Assembly (NCBI GenBank): GCA_021775275.1
Contig: JAJFIE010000439.1
Span: 1-7,469, forward strand
DNA length: 7,469 nt
From: Rhodospirillales bacterium
Lineage (GTDB): Bacteria > Pseudomonadota > Alphaproteobacteria > Rhodospirillales > Casp-alpha2
Direction of reading: 5' to 3'
Numbering within the stretch: the first letter of the stretch is position 1; the number at the start of each line of letters is the position of its first letter. Shown piece after piece: positions 1-5,534 of the stretch. The notes under the pieces are model-generated. The model was given only the letters and a program-made list of their open reading frames with translations, ran no database searches and had not been told where the DNA came from. A program made the translations under genes and the position numbers.

Positions 1-250
1 CCTGCGTGAAGGTTTTGGCGAGCTGATCGAGGCGGAGGCGCTGGAAACATCTGATCTGGTCGGAACACCGTTGCGCGACATTGATTTACCACAAGGCGTT
101 CTGCTGGGCGCAATCGTCCGTGGTGACGAGGTGATTGTGCCGCGCGGTGACACTGTCATTCAGGCCAAGGATAAAGTTGTGTTGTTTGCCGCCTCCAAGG
201 CGGTGCGAAAGGTCGAGAAGATGTTCTCGGTCCAGCTCGAATACTTCTGA
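1..250 (+). CDS. trkA: Trk system potassium uptake regulator TrkA, C-terminal fragment
   Basis: Only the last 82 codons are present; the gene starts before the window (reading frame begins at base 2, stop TGA at 248-250). TrkA is the cytoplasmic, NAD(H)-binding regulatory subunit of the Trk/Ktr potassium uptake channel. The visible part matches a second RCK_C (TrkA-C) ligand-binding domain: it contains the segment GVLLGAIVRGDEVIVPRGDT, followed by the beta-strand KDKVVLFA and the typical TrkA ending EKMFSVQLEYF. The nucleotide-binding RCK_N domains lie outside the window. In alphaproteobacteria trkA commonly sits between ntrYX and hfq, which agrees with hfq lying downstream here. A HAD hydrolase gene follows after 22 bases without a visible terminator, so co-transcription is likely. 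Family assignment is firm; the rest of the gene cannot be seen. Confidence 0.88.
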   Translation, partial: LREGFGELIEAEALETSDLVGTPLRDIDLPQGVLLGAIVRGDEVIVPRGDTVIQAKDKVVLFAASKAVRKVEKMFSVQLEYF

Positions 251-272
251 CCCTTGGTATAAGGCCCAAAAA

Positions 273-932
273 ATGCCCTTAATCCGGCCCAAAGCGATGC
301 TGTTTGATTGGGACAACACCCTGATTGATTCATGGGTGATTATTCATGACGCCATGAATGCTACTCTGAGTCATTTTGGCATGGATAACTGGACGCTGGA
401 TGAAACTCGTAGCCGGGTCAGAAAATCCATGCGCGACAGTTTCCCCGCCCTGTTCGGCGACGAATGGCCACAAGCCGCCGATATCTTCTATGGTCATTAT
501 CGGGAAATCCATATATCGCGTCTCGAACCGCTTCCCGGCAGCGCTGAAATGCTACAAACCCTTCACGAACAGGGAATATTCATGGCCGTGGTCAGTAACA
601 AAACGGGGGAGTATTTGCGACTCGAAGTCCAACACCTGGGCTGGGACCGGTATCTGAGCAATCTGGTCGGTGCGAATGACGCCACCCGCGATAAACCTGC
701 GCCGGACCCTGTTCACATGGCGCTCAGCGGTAGCGGTCATGAACCGGCAATGGATATCTGGTTTGTCGGTGATGCCGACATTGATCTTGAATGCGCAATT
801 AATACTGGATGCACGCCAATTCTGGTGCGCGACACGCCGCCGGGACCCGGAGAATTCCATGAACATCCTCCCGCAAAGTACCTGAAAAACTGTTGGGAAC
901 TAAAAGAATTTACAAACTTATGTCTCGAGTGA
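273..932 (+). CDS. HAD-superfamily phosphatase (phosphoglycolate phosphatase-like)
   Basis: A 219-residue soluble protein, full length for the Gph-like haloacid dehalogenase subfamily. All four HAD motifs are visible: motif I FDWDNTLID with nucleophile D12 and acid/base D14, motif II VVSNK with S108, the motif III lysine K141 in RDKPAPDP, and motif IV GDADID with D167 and D171. The roughly 75 residues between motifs I and II suit a helical cap of the C1 type. The family hydrolyses phosphate monoesters; the substrate cannot be read from the sequence, and 'phosphoglycolate phosphatase' would be a guess. Motif I has WDN where Gph usually has LDG. ATG 273 was chosen because it keeps the residues before motif I and has an AAGG at 261-264; ATG 297 is also possible. 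The frame is open back to 135 but that part overlaps trkA. Probably co-transcribed with trkA. Confidence 0.85.
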   Translation: MPLIRPKAMLFDWDNTLIDSWVIIHDAMNATLSHFGMDNWTLDETRSRVRKSMRDSFPALFGDEWPQAADIFYGHYREIHISRLEPLPGSAEMLQTLHEQGIFMAVVSNKTGEYLRLEVQHLGWDRYLSNLVGANDATRDKPAPDPVHMALSGSGHEPAMDIWFVGDADIDLECAINTGCTPILVRDTPPGPGEFHEHPPAKYLKNCWELKEFTNLCLE

Positions 933-933
933 A

Positions 934-961
934 TTGAAACCCGTGAAAATTCCAGTATTGT
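934..961 (+). promoter_or_regulatory. possible sigma70-type promoter for hfq-hflX
   Basis: TTGAAA (934-939) is followed after 16 bases by TATTGT (956-961), four of six bases matching the -10 consensus. It lies just after the HAD stop codon and would give an hfq leader of roughly 115 bases. The 150-base HAD-hfq gap is long enough for a promoter, and hfq often has its own. This is a weak pattern match only. The -35 hexamer overlaps a small dyad, GAATT (931-935) and AATTC (948-952). Confidence 0.3.
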
Positions 962-1082
962 GAACACCTGCGCTTCGCTAAACCCATGCGCTGGGGAGTG
1001 GGAATGTGCTGTTAGGGCTGAAAATGGCTCGTTAGCGGCTCATTTCCGGGTTATAAACAAGAAAATTATGGGGTTAAACGAC

Positions 1083-1346
1083 ATGTCCGCCGAAAAAACA
1101 CAAAATGTACAGGACGTCTTCCTCAATCACATTCGTAAGAACAAGACCCCGGTCACCGTATTTTTGATCAACGGTGTCAAATTACAGGGCATTGTTACCT
1201 GGTTTGATAATTTCTCGGTCCTGTTACGCCGTGACGGCCATACGCAATTGGTCTACAAACACGCAATTTCCACTGTCATGCCTTCTGTTCCCGTCCAGTT
1301 GTTTGAACCGGAAGCGGACGCAGAAACTGATGGTGGCACCGACTAA
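1083..1346 (+). CDS. hfq: RNA chaperone Hfq
   Basis: An 87-residue Sm-like protein that forms a hexameric ring and promotes pairing of small regulatory RNAs with mRNAs. The Sm1 region (about residues 11-52, including NGVKLQG and [10 protein letters not shown]) and the Sm2 signature YKHAIS (58-63) are intact. Expected RNA-contact residues are visible: Q10, D11, K33, F44 and Y58-K59-H60 on the proximal face, plus the basic rim around R18-K19. The C-terminal tail after VQLFEP is short and acidic ([11 protein letters not shown]), as in many alphaproteobacteria. ATG 1083 was chosen because it gives the usual short lead into QDVFLN, with GGGG at 1070-1073 as a modest ribosome-binding site. In-frame ATG 1068 would add five residues. 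The hflX reading frame begins four bases after the stop codon, so translational coupling is likely. Confidence 0.97.
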   Translation: MSAEKTQNVQDVFLNHIRKNKTPVTVFLINGVKLQGIVTWFDNFSVLLRRDGHTQLVYKHAISTVMPSVPVQLFEPEADAETDGGTD

Positions 1347-1349
1347 TCG

Positions 1350-2786
1350 TTGGTGGATGCACACGAAACAGACCACGCTGAAATCCTCGCCATGAAAGGC
1401 GAGCGATGTGCTATTGTTCATCCGGATTTTCCAGGAAATAACAGTAGCGTACGGTCTTCTGGTGCCAAACTGGATGAAGCCATCGGGCTTGCCCGCGCCA
1501 TTAATTTGAAGATTACGCACACCGAAGTAATCCGGATTTCACGGGCAACCCCGGGCATGCTGTTCGGCAAGGGCACCGTGGAGCGCATTGCCCGGATTGT
1601 CGGGCCTCAAGAGGAGGCACATGATCAGGATACGTCGACACGCAGGGCACATCGCCGGGGGCATAAACGTCAGGCGCCCAACGATGTGCCGCTGGTAATC
1701 GTCAATGCGTCGCTCAGCCCGGTTCAGCAGCGCAATCTGGAGCGCGCCTGGAAAGCCAAGGTCATTGATCGCACCGGGTTGATTTTGGAAATTTTTGGCG
1801 ATCGTGCTCGCACCAAGGAAGGCCGACTACAGGTTGAACTGGCGGCGCTGACATATCAGCGCAGCCGCCTTGTACGGAGCTGGACCCATCTGGAACGTCA
1901 GCGCGGTGGCCTTGGCTTCGTCGGCGGTCCCGGAGAAACCCAGATCGAGACAGACCGGCGCCTGATTGATGAGAGAATCGTCCAGATCAAGCGTCAGCTT
2001 ACCAGCGTGGAACGCACCCGCCGCCTGCACCGCAGTGCACGCAAACGCGTTCCTTATCCGTCCATCGCACTGGTTGGCTATACAAACGCTGGAAAATCGA
2101 CCCTGTTTAACTCCATGACGGAAGCCACCGTGGAGGTAAAAGACCAATTGTTTGCGACGCTGGACCCAACCATGCGGCGTTTCGACCTGCCATCGGGCGA
2201 GACGGCAATTTTGTCGGATACTGTCGGGTTTGTATCTGACCTTCCCCATGAACTGGTAGAGGCATTTCATGCCACGCTCGAAGAAGTCCATGAGGCAGAC
2301 ATGATCCTTCACGTCCGTGATATTGCTCATGCCGATACCGAAGCACAAAAAAAGGATGTGGTCAGTGTCTTGGAAGAAATTGGTGTGCTGGCCAGCAATG
2401 TGGGCAAGCAGGCCCCTGACAGCGATGACCTGATCACTATACCTTATCTGGAGGTCATCAATAAAATCGATCTCCTATCGGAAGATCAGCGCACGGCGGA
2501 AGAAAACAAGGTGGCACGCACAGATGAGCCACGCACGATGGTTTCAGCCATCACTGGCGATGGAATAACAGAATTGGGTCGGCACATTGATCAGGAGCTG
2601 ACCCGTAACCACAGCCTGATGTCGGTTACCACGGCTTATGAAAATGGCGCCGCCATTGCCTGGCTGTATGAGCACGGCAACGTCATAGAGCGCCATGACG
2701 ATGCCGATGGCGTTCACATACAGGTGCGCATGGCGCCACACAATGCGGACCGTCTACGCGAAAGGACGGACTTACGCCTGTCGTGA
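1350..2786 (+). CDS. hflX: GTPase HflX
   Basis: A 478-residue TRAFAC-class GTPase of the Obg-HflX superfamily. It binds the large ribosomal subunit and in several bacteria rescues or splits stalled ribosomes under stress. Domains are an N-terminal HflX domain (about 20-180), the glycine-rich HflX signature RGGLGFVGGPGETQIETDRR (185-204), the G domain with G1 GYTNAGKS (243-250), G3 DTVGF (290-294), G4 NKID (371-374) and G5 SAITGDG (399-405), and a C-terminal domain. Numbering uses TTG 1350, the first start in frame. GTG 1353 and ATG 1392 are alternatives and none has a clear ribosome-binding site, so the N-terminus is uncertain by up to 14 residues. Residues 88-112 form a basic, polar insertion (several Arg, His and Lys) between GKGTVERIARIV and LVIVNASLSPVQQRNLE, where compact homologues have only a few residues. 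The position after hfq is the classic arrangement. Confidence 0.96.
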   Translation: MVDAHETDHAEILAMKGERCAIVHPDFPGNNSSVRSSGAKLDEAIGLARAINLKITHTEVIRISRATPGMLFGKGTVERIARIVGPQEEAHDQDTSTRRAHRRGHKRQAPNDVPLVIVNASLSPVQQRNLERAWKAKVIDRTGLILEIFGDRARTKEGRLQVELAALTYQRSRLVRSWTHLERQRGGLGFVGGPGETQIETDRRLIDERIVQIKRQLTSVERTRRLHRSARKRVPYPSIALVGYTNAGKSTLFNSMTEATVEVKDQLFATLDPTMRRFDLPSGETAILSDTVGFVSDLPHELVEAFHATLEEVHEADMILHVRDIAHADTEAQKKDVVSVLEEIGVLASNVGKQAPDSDDLITIPYLEVINKIDLLSEDQRTAEENKVARTDEPRTMVSAITGDGITELGRHIDQELTRNHSLMSVTTAYENGAAIAWLYEHGNVIERHDDADGVHIQVRMAPHNADRLRERTDLRLS

Positions 2787-2808
2787 CTTCAGATCATGAA
2801 ATGTAAGT

Positions 2809-3276
2809 TTATGCGACCTCGACCACGGCATCCACTTCAACCCCGACCCCGAGGGGCAGGGATGATGAGCCGACTGCCGCACGGGCGTGTTGCCCGGCAT
2901 CACCAAAAACTTCCTGCATCAGATCGGACGCGCCGTTGATAACTTTCGGATGGTCGGTGAAGTCCGGCGTGCAGTTGACGAATCCGCCGAGGCGCACCAC
3001 ACGCTTTACCCGATCGAGATCGTCATCGCAGGCTGTACGCATCTGAGCGATAAGATTGACACCGCACAGGCGCGCCGCCTGATAACCTTCCTCTACGGAC
3101 AGGGTGTCACCGAGTTTTCCAACAAAGCGAATCTCACCGTTTTCCATGGTGATTTGGCCGGAAATCATTACCAGAGACCCCACACGCACGAACGGCACGT
3201 AGCTGGCCACGGGAGCGGCAGGTGTTGGAAGGGAAATACCGAGTTCGGCGAGACGGGCGTCAATGGTACCGGCCAT
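2809..3276 (-). CDS. RidA/YjgF/YER057c/UK114 family protein
   Basis: A 155-residue protein of the Rid superfamily. It appears to belong to the longer subgroup that starts with a MAGTIDARLAELGI-type segment and carries the stretch RLGGFVNCTPDFTDHPKV. Canonical RidA deaminates reactive enamine/imine intermediates (2-aminoacrylate) as a trimer. The arginine that binds the substrate carboxylate in RidA appears conserved as R132 in HARAAVG, followed by LPLGVGVEVDAV. That supports a deaminase-type pocket, but other Rid subgroups act on different substrates or have unknown ones, so I name only the family. The start is well supported: ATG at 3276 is preceded by GGAG (plus-strand CTCC at 3284-3287) with 7-base spacing. 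It converges on hflX, and I see no functional link to that operon. Confidence 0.93.
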   Translation of the reverse strand: MAGTIDARLAELGISLPTPAAPVASYVPFVRVGSLVMISGQITMENGEIRFVGKLGDTLSVEEGYQAARLCGVNLIAQMRTACDDDLDRVKRVVRLGGFVNCTPDFTDHPKVINGASDLMQEVFGDAGQHARAAVGSSSLPLGVGVEVDAVVEVA

Positions 3277-3388
3277 GTGAAAACTCCATGAAATAATTGG
3301 GAAAAGCGATCCCTGAACCTACCGTCACCTCAGCAAGGGGCCAATCAAAAAATACCGGTGTATCGAAAAATCATAAGAGCCGTTAAGC

Positions 3389-3394
3389 TATAAT
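3389..3394 (+). promoter_or_regulatory. probable -10 element of the dCMP deaminase gene
   Basis: A perfect TATAAT lies 58 bases upstream of the ATG at 3453, in the spacer between two divergent genes. No good -35 hexamer stands at 16-18 bases; the nearest match, TCGAAA (3363-3368), is 20 bases away. Transcription would start near 3401 and give a leader of about 50 bases. The AGAGGA at 3438-3443 is a clear ribosome-binding site for the same gene. Confidence 0.45.
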
Positions 3395-3452
3395 CGGCAT
3401 GGCAAAGTCCACAGTTTGACCCGGCCATGGAATAGTCAGAGGAAACCCGAGC

Positions 3453-3938
3453 ATGAGTGTGGAGCCACGCGAACTGAACCACTGGGATCATCGGTTTCTG
3501 AACCTTGCCCGTCTTATTGCAGGATGGTCCAAAGATCCCAGTACCCAGGTCGGTAGCGTCCTTGTCGACCCCATGCGACGAGTCGTCTCAACCGGGTTCA
3601 ACGGATTACCCAGTGGCGTTTCAGACACTATCGAGCGGCTCAGTGACCGTAGCATCAAGTACGATATGGTGGTCCATGCCGAGCGTAACGCCATTATCGA
3701 CGCCAAACGTGACCTGACCGGCGCGTCACTCTACGTCTGGCCCATCATGCCGTGCAGCGTGTGCGCCGCCATGGTTATCCAGACCGGGGTTTCAGAGGTC
3801 ATTGCCGTGGAAACCGATAATCAGCGACTGATTGAATCGTGCCGAATGGATTTGACCCGGGAAATGTTCGCGGAAACGAACGTGCGATTGTTACTCGCGG
3901 CGCAAACGTTTCTGGATAAAGAAGAACCCGGAGCGTAA
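3453..3938 (+). CDS. deoxycytidylate (dCMP) deaminase family protein
   Basis: A 161-residue zinc-dependent deaminase of the CDA superfamily. The zinc site is complete: H75-A-E77 in MVVHAERNAI, where the glutamate is the proton shuttle, and C101 and C104 in MPCSVCA. The dCMP-deaminase-type motifs WSKDPSTQVGSVLVDP (25-40) and FNGLPSGVSDT (49-59) precede it, which points to dCMP rather than free cytidine or tRNA adenosine. The reaction would convert dCMP to dUMP, the substrate of thymidylate synthase. Length fits the single-domain bacterial and phage enzymes. The start ATG 3453 has AGAGGA nine bases upstream. It converges on the receiver-hydrolase gene, and a ribonucleotide reductase gene lies about 1.6 kb further on, so two deoxynucleotide genes are close but not in one operon. 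A related cytosine-nucleotide substrate cannot be excluded. Confidence 0.86.
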   Translation: MSVEPRELNHWDHRFLNLARLIAGWSKDPSTQVGSVLVDPMRRVVSTGFNGLPSGVSDTIERLSDRSIKYDMVVHAERNAIIDAKRDLTGASLYVWPIMPCSVCAAMVIQTGVSEVIAVETDNQRLIESCRMDLTREMFAETNVRLLLAAQTFLDKEEPGA

Positions 3939-3960
3939 GCGCACCGGTTATACCGGCGCT
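3938..3960. terminator. hairpin between convergent genes, likely bidirectional terminator
   Basis: The dyad AGCG-CA-CCGG, loop TTATA, CCGG-CGCT forms an eight-pair GC-rich stem with a two-base bulge. It fills the 27-base gap between the stop codons of the deaminase gene (3936-3938) and the minus-strand receiver-hydrolase gene (3966-3968). There is no T-run on either side, so this is not a textbook intrinsic terminator. Its position suggests transcription stops here or the 3' ends are protected. Confidence 0.5.
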
Positions 3961-3965
3961 CAGGA

Positions 3966-5201
3966 TCACAACTCGAACATGTTGCCTTCCTGTGGCGCGA
4001 TGCATTTGGTGCTGGAGCCCATATCGTTGAGCAATTTCTGTGTTGTTTCCAGTTTCACATCAATATCATCATCGGTCTGGTCTGGATCATGATGGAACAG
4101 AAACAACTGTTTCACGTCACCTGCATGAGCCAGCTTGGCGACCTTGCTGATGCATGAGTGTCCCCAACCGACCTTGCTGACGTACTCCGCGTCGCTATAG
4201 GTCGAGTCCGTTATCAGGACATCGCAGCCGCGGACAAAGTTGGCGAGCTTTGCTTCGTAATGCGGGTTATAAAATTCACTGTCATCAAGGAACATTTCAT
4301 TGTCGGTGATGTAACAGATCGAACGACCGCCATAGTCTACCCGATACCCCAAACAGACGCCCGGATGACTGAGCAGCATGGTGCTGACCGTTACATTGCC
4401 GATATCGAGCACCTCTTCGCGTAAATCGCGGAAATAGACACGGGCGGCAAACTCCTTGAGCGTAATGGGAAAGTAGACACCTTCCATCTGTGCCGATGCG
4501 ATCTGGCGCATGGTCAGGTCACCATGTTGCGCACCCAGGATTTCGATCTCATTCCCCTGCATATACAAGGGAACAAAAAAGGGCAGAGAGTTGATGTGGT
4601 CCCAGTGCGGGTGGGAAATGAAAATCTTTCCGTCGATCCGTTTGCGCTTTTGCTGCATCAGATGATTGGACAGGGCCTTGATTCCCGATCCTGCATCAAA
4701 AATAAACAGCTCGTCGCGGGGAAACTCAATAGAAACACACGACGTATTGCCGCCATACCGCAACGACCCTTCGCCCGGCACGGGCAGGGTGCCACGACAC
4801 CCCCAGAACGACAGGTTCATGTGGTCGCCAAGAATTCGGATGACCTGTTCAGTAAAGGTATTGGGATTAATGGGTTTTATGAGGTACCCATGCGCGCCAT
4901 GACGAAACGCCTGCTGGCGATCAAATTCATAGGCTTTTGCAGAAACTATGATGTAACGGGTATTGGCCAGACGGTCGTCTTTTGTCAATTTCTGTACCAC
5001 GGAAAAACCGTCAATACCGGGCATCATCAAATCGAGCAGAACGCAATCAGGCGCAATGTTCGGGATTTGGTCCATGGCCTCCTTGCCAGAGGTGATAATG
5101 GTCACCTTGTGACCATCTTTGGTCAACAAAGCTTCCATCGCCTGAGCCATTGTCGGATCGTCATCGACGATTACGAAACTATGGACGCCATTCTTTGCCA
5201 T
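3966..5201 (-). CDS. response regulator receiver domain fused to metallo-beta-lactamase-fold hydrolase
   Basis: A 411-residue soluble protein with two domains. Residues about 8-128 are a CheY-like receiver: acidic pair D13-D14 in VIVDDDPTM, phospho-acceptor D57 in LLDLMMPGIDG, switch residue S87 in IIVSAKA, and K109 in YLIKPINP. Residues about 129-411 are an MBL-fold hydrolase that opens with NLSFWGCRGTLPVPG and RYGGNTSC. It has the metal motif H197-P-H199-W-D201-H202, then H279 (LSHPG), D332 (LITDSTYSD), H348 (GWGHS) and H370-H371 (LFHHDPDQTDDD). This resembles the RNase Z/PhnP-like and cyclic-nucleotide-phosphodiesterase-like branch. Activity on a phosphodiester is inference; the substrate is unknown. 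Phosphorylation presumably controls the hydrolase, but no histidine kinase is in the window. ATG 5201 was chosen; TTG 5210 would add three residues, and AGG about seven bases before that TTG is the better-placed ribosome-binding site. The upstream region is rich in palindromes. Confidence 0.88.
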   Translation of the reverse strand: MAKNGVHSFVIVDDDPTMAQAMEALLTKDGHKVTIITSGKEAMDQIPNIAPDCVLLDLMMPGIDGFSVVQKLTKDDRLANTRYIIVSAKAYEFDRQQAFRHGAHGYLIKPINPNTFTEQVIRILGDHMNLSFWGCRGTLPVPGEGSLRYGGNTSCVSIEFPRDELFIFDAGSGIKALSNHLMQQKRKRIDGKIFISHPHWDHINSLPFFVPLYMQGNEIEILGAQHGDLTMRQIASAQMEGVYFPITLKEFAARVYFRDLREEVLDIGNVTVSTMLLSHPGVCLGYRVDYGGRSICYITDNEMFLDDSEFYNPHYEAKLANFVRGCDVLITDSTYSDAEYVSKVGWGHSCISKVAKLAHAGDVKQLFLFHHDPDQTDDDIDVKLETTQKLLNDMGSSTKCIAPQEGNMFEL

Positions 5202-5255
5202 ATGTATCAATCCAACCTGCGTGGGCCAACCTTAAGTAGGGATATCCGCCAAAGT

Positions 5256-5302
5256 CGGGAACGTTCCCGGATACCTTGGGGCCGCCCCAGTCGATTGTCG
5301 AC
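5256..5302 (-). repeat. three tandem short perfect inverted repeats upstream of the receiver-hydrolase gene
   Basis: Read on the plus strand these are: a 14-base perfect palindrome CGGGAACGTTCCCG (5256-5269); a 13-base dyad TGGGGC-C-GCCCCA (5277-5289); and, directly abutting it, GTCGA-TTG-TCGAC (5290-5302). As RNA from the minus strand each can fold as a five-pair hairpin with a 3-4-base loop, the last ending 54 bases before the ATG at 5201. None is followed by a T-run on the minus strand, so they are not terminators. They may be operators for a dimeric regulator or leader hairpins; which is not decided by the sequence. Confidence 0.6.
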
Positions 5303-5328
5303 CGAAATTCAAATACGGATTCCCCAAT

Positions 5329-5353
5329 AGCAGGCATTTACCCCCAACCTGCT
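5329..5353. repeat. inverted repeat AGCAGG-N13-CCTGCT next to the candidate -10
   Basis: Six-base perfect arms at 5329-5334 and 5348-5353 with a 13-base spacer. The right arm overlaps the candidate minus-strand -10 (5352-5357), so a bound protein could interfere with RNA polymerase. Arms this short can arise by chance, and the promoter itself is tentative. Confidence 0.3.
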
Positions 5354-5460
5354 TATACTACATGCCAACGGTACGGGATAAAATCAAGTAATCCTTATGG
5401 TTATGGGCTGTTCGCCGGATTTTATGCGTACACAATCCAGTTGCTAACCGGGAAAAACGG

Positions 5461-5497
5461 CAAAAAGAGGGCGCTCTGGCAAAGCCAGAAGCGCCCC
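5461..5497 (-). terminator. intrinsic terminator of nrdJ
   Basis: On the minus strand, GGGCGCT (T) CTGGC, loop TTT, GCCAG AGCGCCC forms a twelve-pair GC-rich stem with one bulged base (plus-strand 5469-5496), followed by TCTTTTTG (the plus-strand A5 run at 5462-5466). It begins 38 bases beyond the nrdJ stop codon. This is a textbook rho-independent terminator and separates nrdJ from the receiver-hydrolase gene on the same strand. Confidence 0.92.
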
Positions 5498-5534
5498 AAG
5501 TTTCCCAGGGAGGATCGGTATCAACCCTTGTCCG

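Larger units (their letters stand above)
5202..5460 (-). other. upstream region of the receiver-hydrolase gene; no gene seen
   Basis: With the terminator and the nrdJ tail this makes a 333-base stretch without a convincing gene. It must hold the promoter of the minus-strand receiver-hydrolase gene. The best -10 candidate is TATAAG on the minus strand (plus-strand CTTATA, 5352-5357), but no acceptable -35 stands 16-18 bases upstream. The region also holds several short dyads and a repeated CCAACCT element (5212, 5226 and 5344). Plus-strand open frames here run antisense into nrdJ and look like noise. Confidence 0.5.

Noticed and set aside
135..272. In-frame upstream extension of the HAD gene to an ATG at 135
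   Set aside because: It would overlap the 3' end of trkA by over 100 bases in another frame and adds a Cys/Arg/Ser-rich stretch unlike HAD N-termini. ATG 273 just before motif I is the natural start.
1020..1047. Inverted repeat GAAAATG / CATTTCC in the hfq leader
   Set aside because: Six of seven pairs, AT-rich and with a 14-base loop: too weak to call a regulatory structure.
960..1082. In-frame upstream extension of hfq from 960
   Set aside because: The added residues do not resemble any Hfq N-terminus; the conserved protein begins at MSAEKTQN (1083).
1827..2348. Minus-strand open frame of 173 codons within hflX
   Set aside because: Antisense to the HflX G domain; no recognisable protein features.
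3370..3375. Minus-strand TATGAT as -10 of the RidA-family gene
   Set aside because: Five of six bases match, but no acceptable -35 hexamer is found at the right distance. A promoter for this gene must be near, but I cannot place it.
3379..3398. Dyad GCCG...CGGC surrounding the TATAAT of the deaminase promoter
   Set aside because: Only four outer pairs are perfect and the inner bases mostly mismatch; likely chance.
4524..5330. Plus-strand open frame of 268 codons
   Set aside because: It is the antisense shadow of the receiver-hydrolase gene, whose domains are unmistakable on the other strand.
5350..5368. Sigma54-like site TTGGCATG...AAGC on the minus strand upstream of the receiver-hydrolase gene
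   Set aside because: The GG and GC elements are two bases too far apart, and sigma54 promoters have strict spacing.
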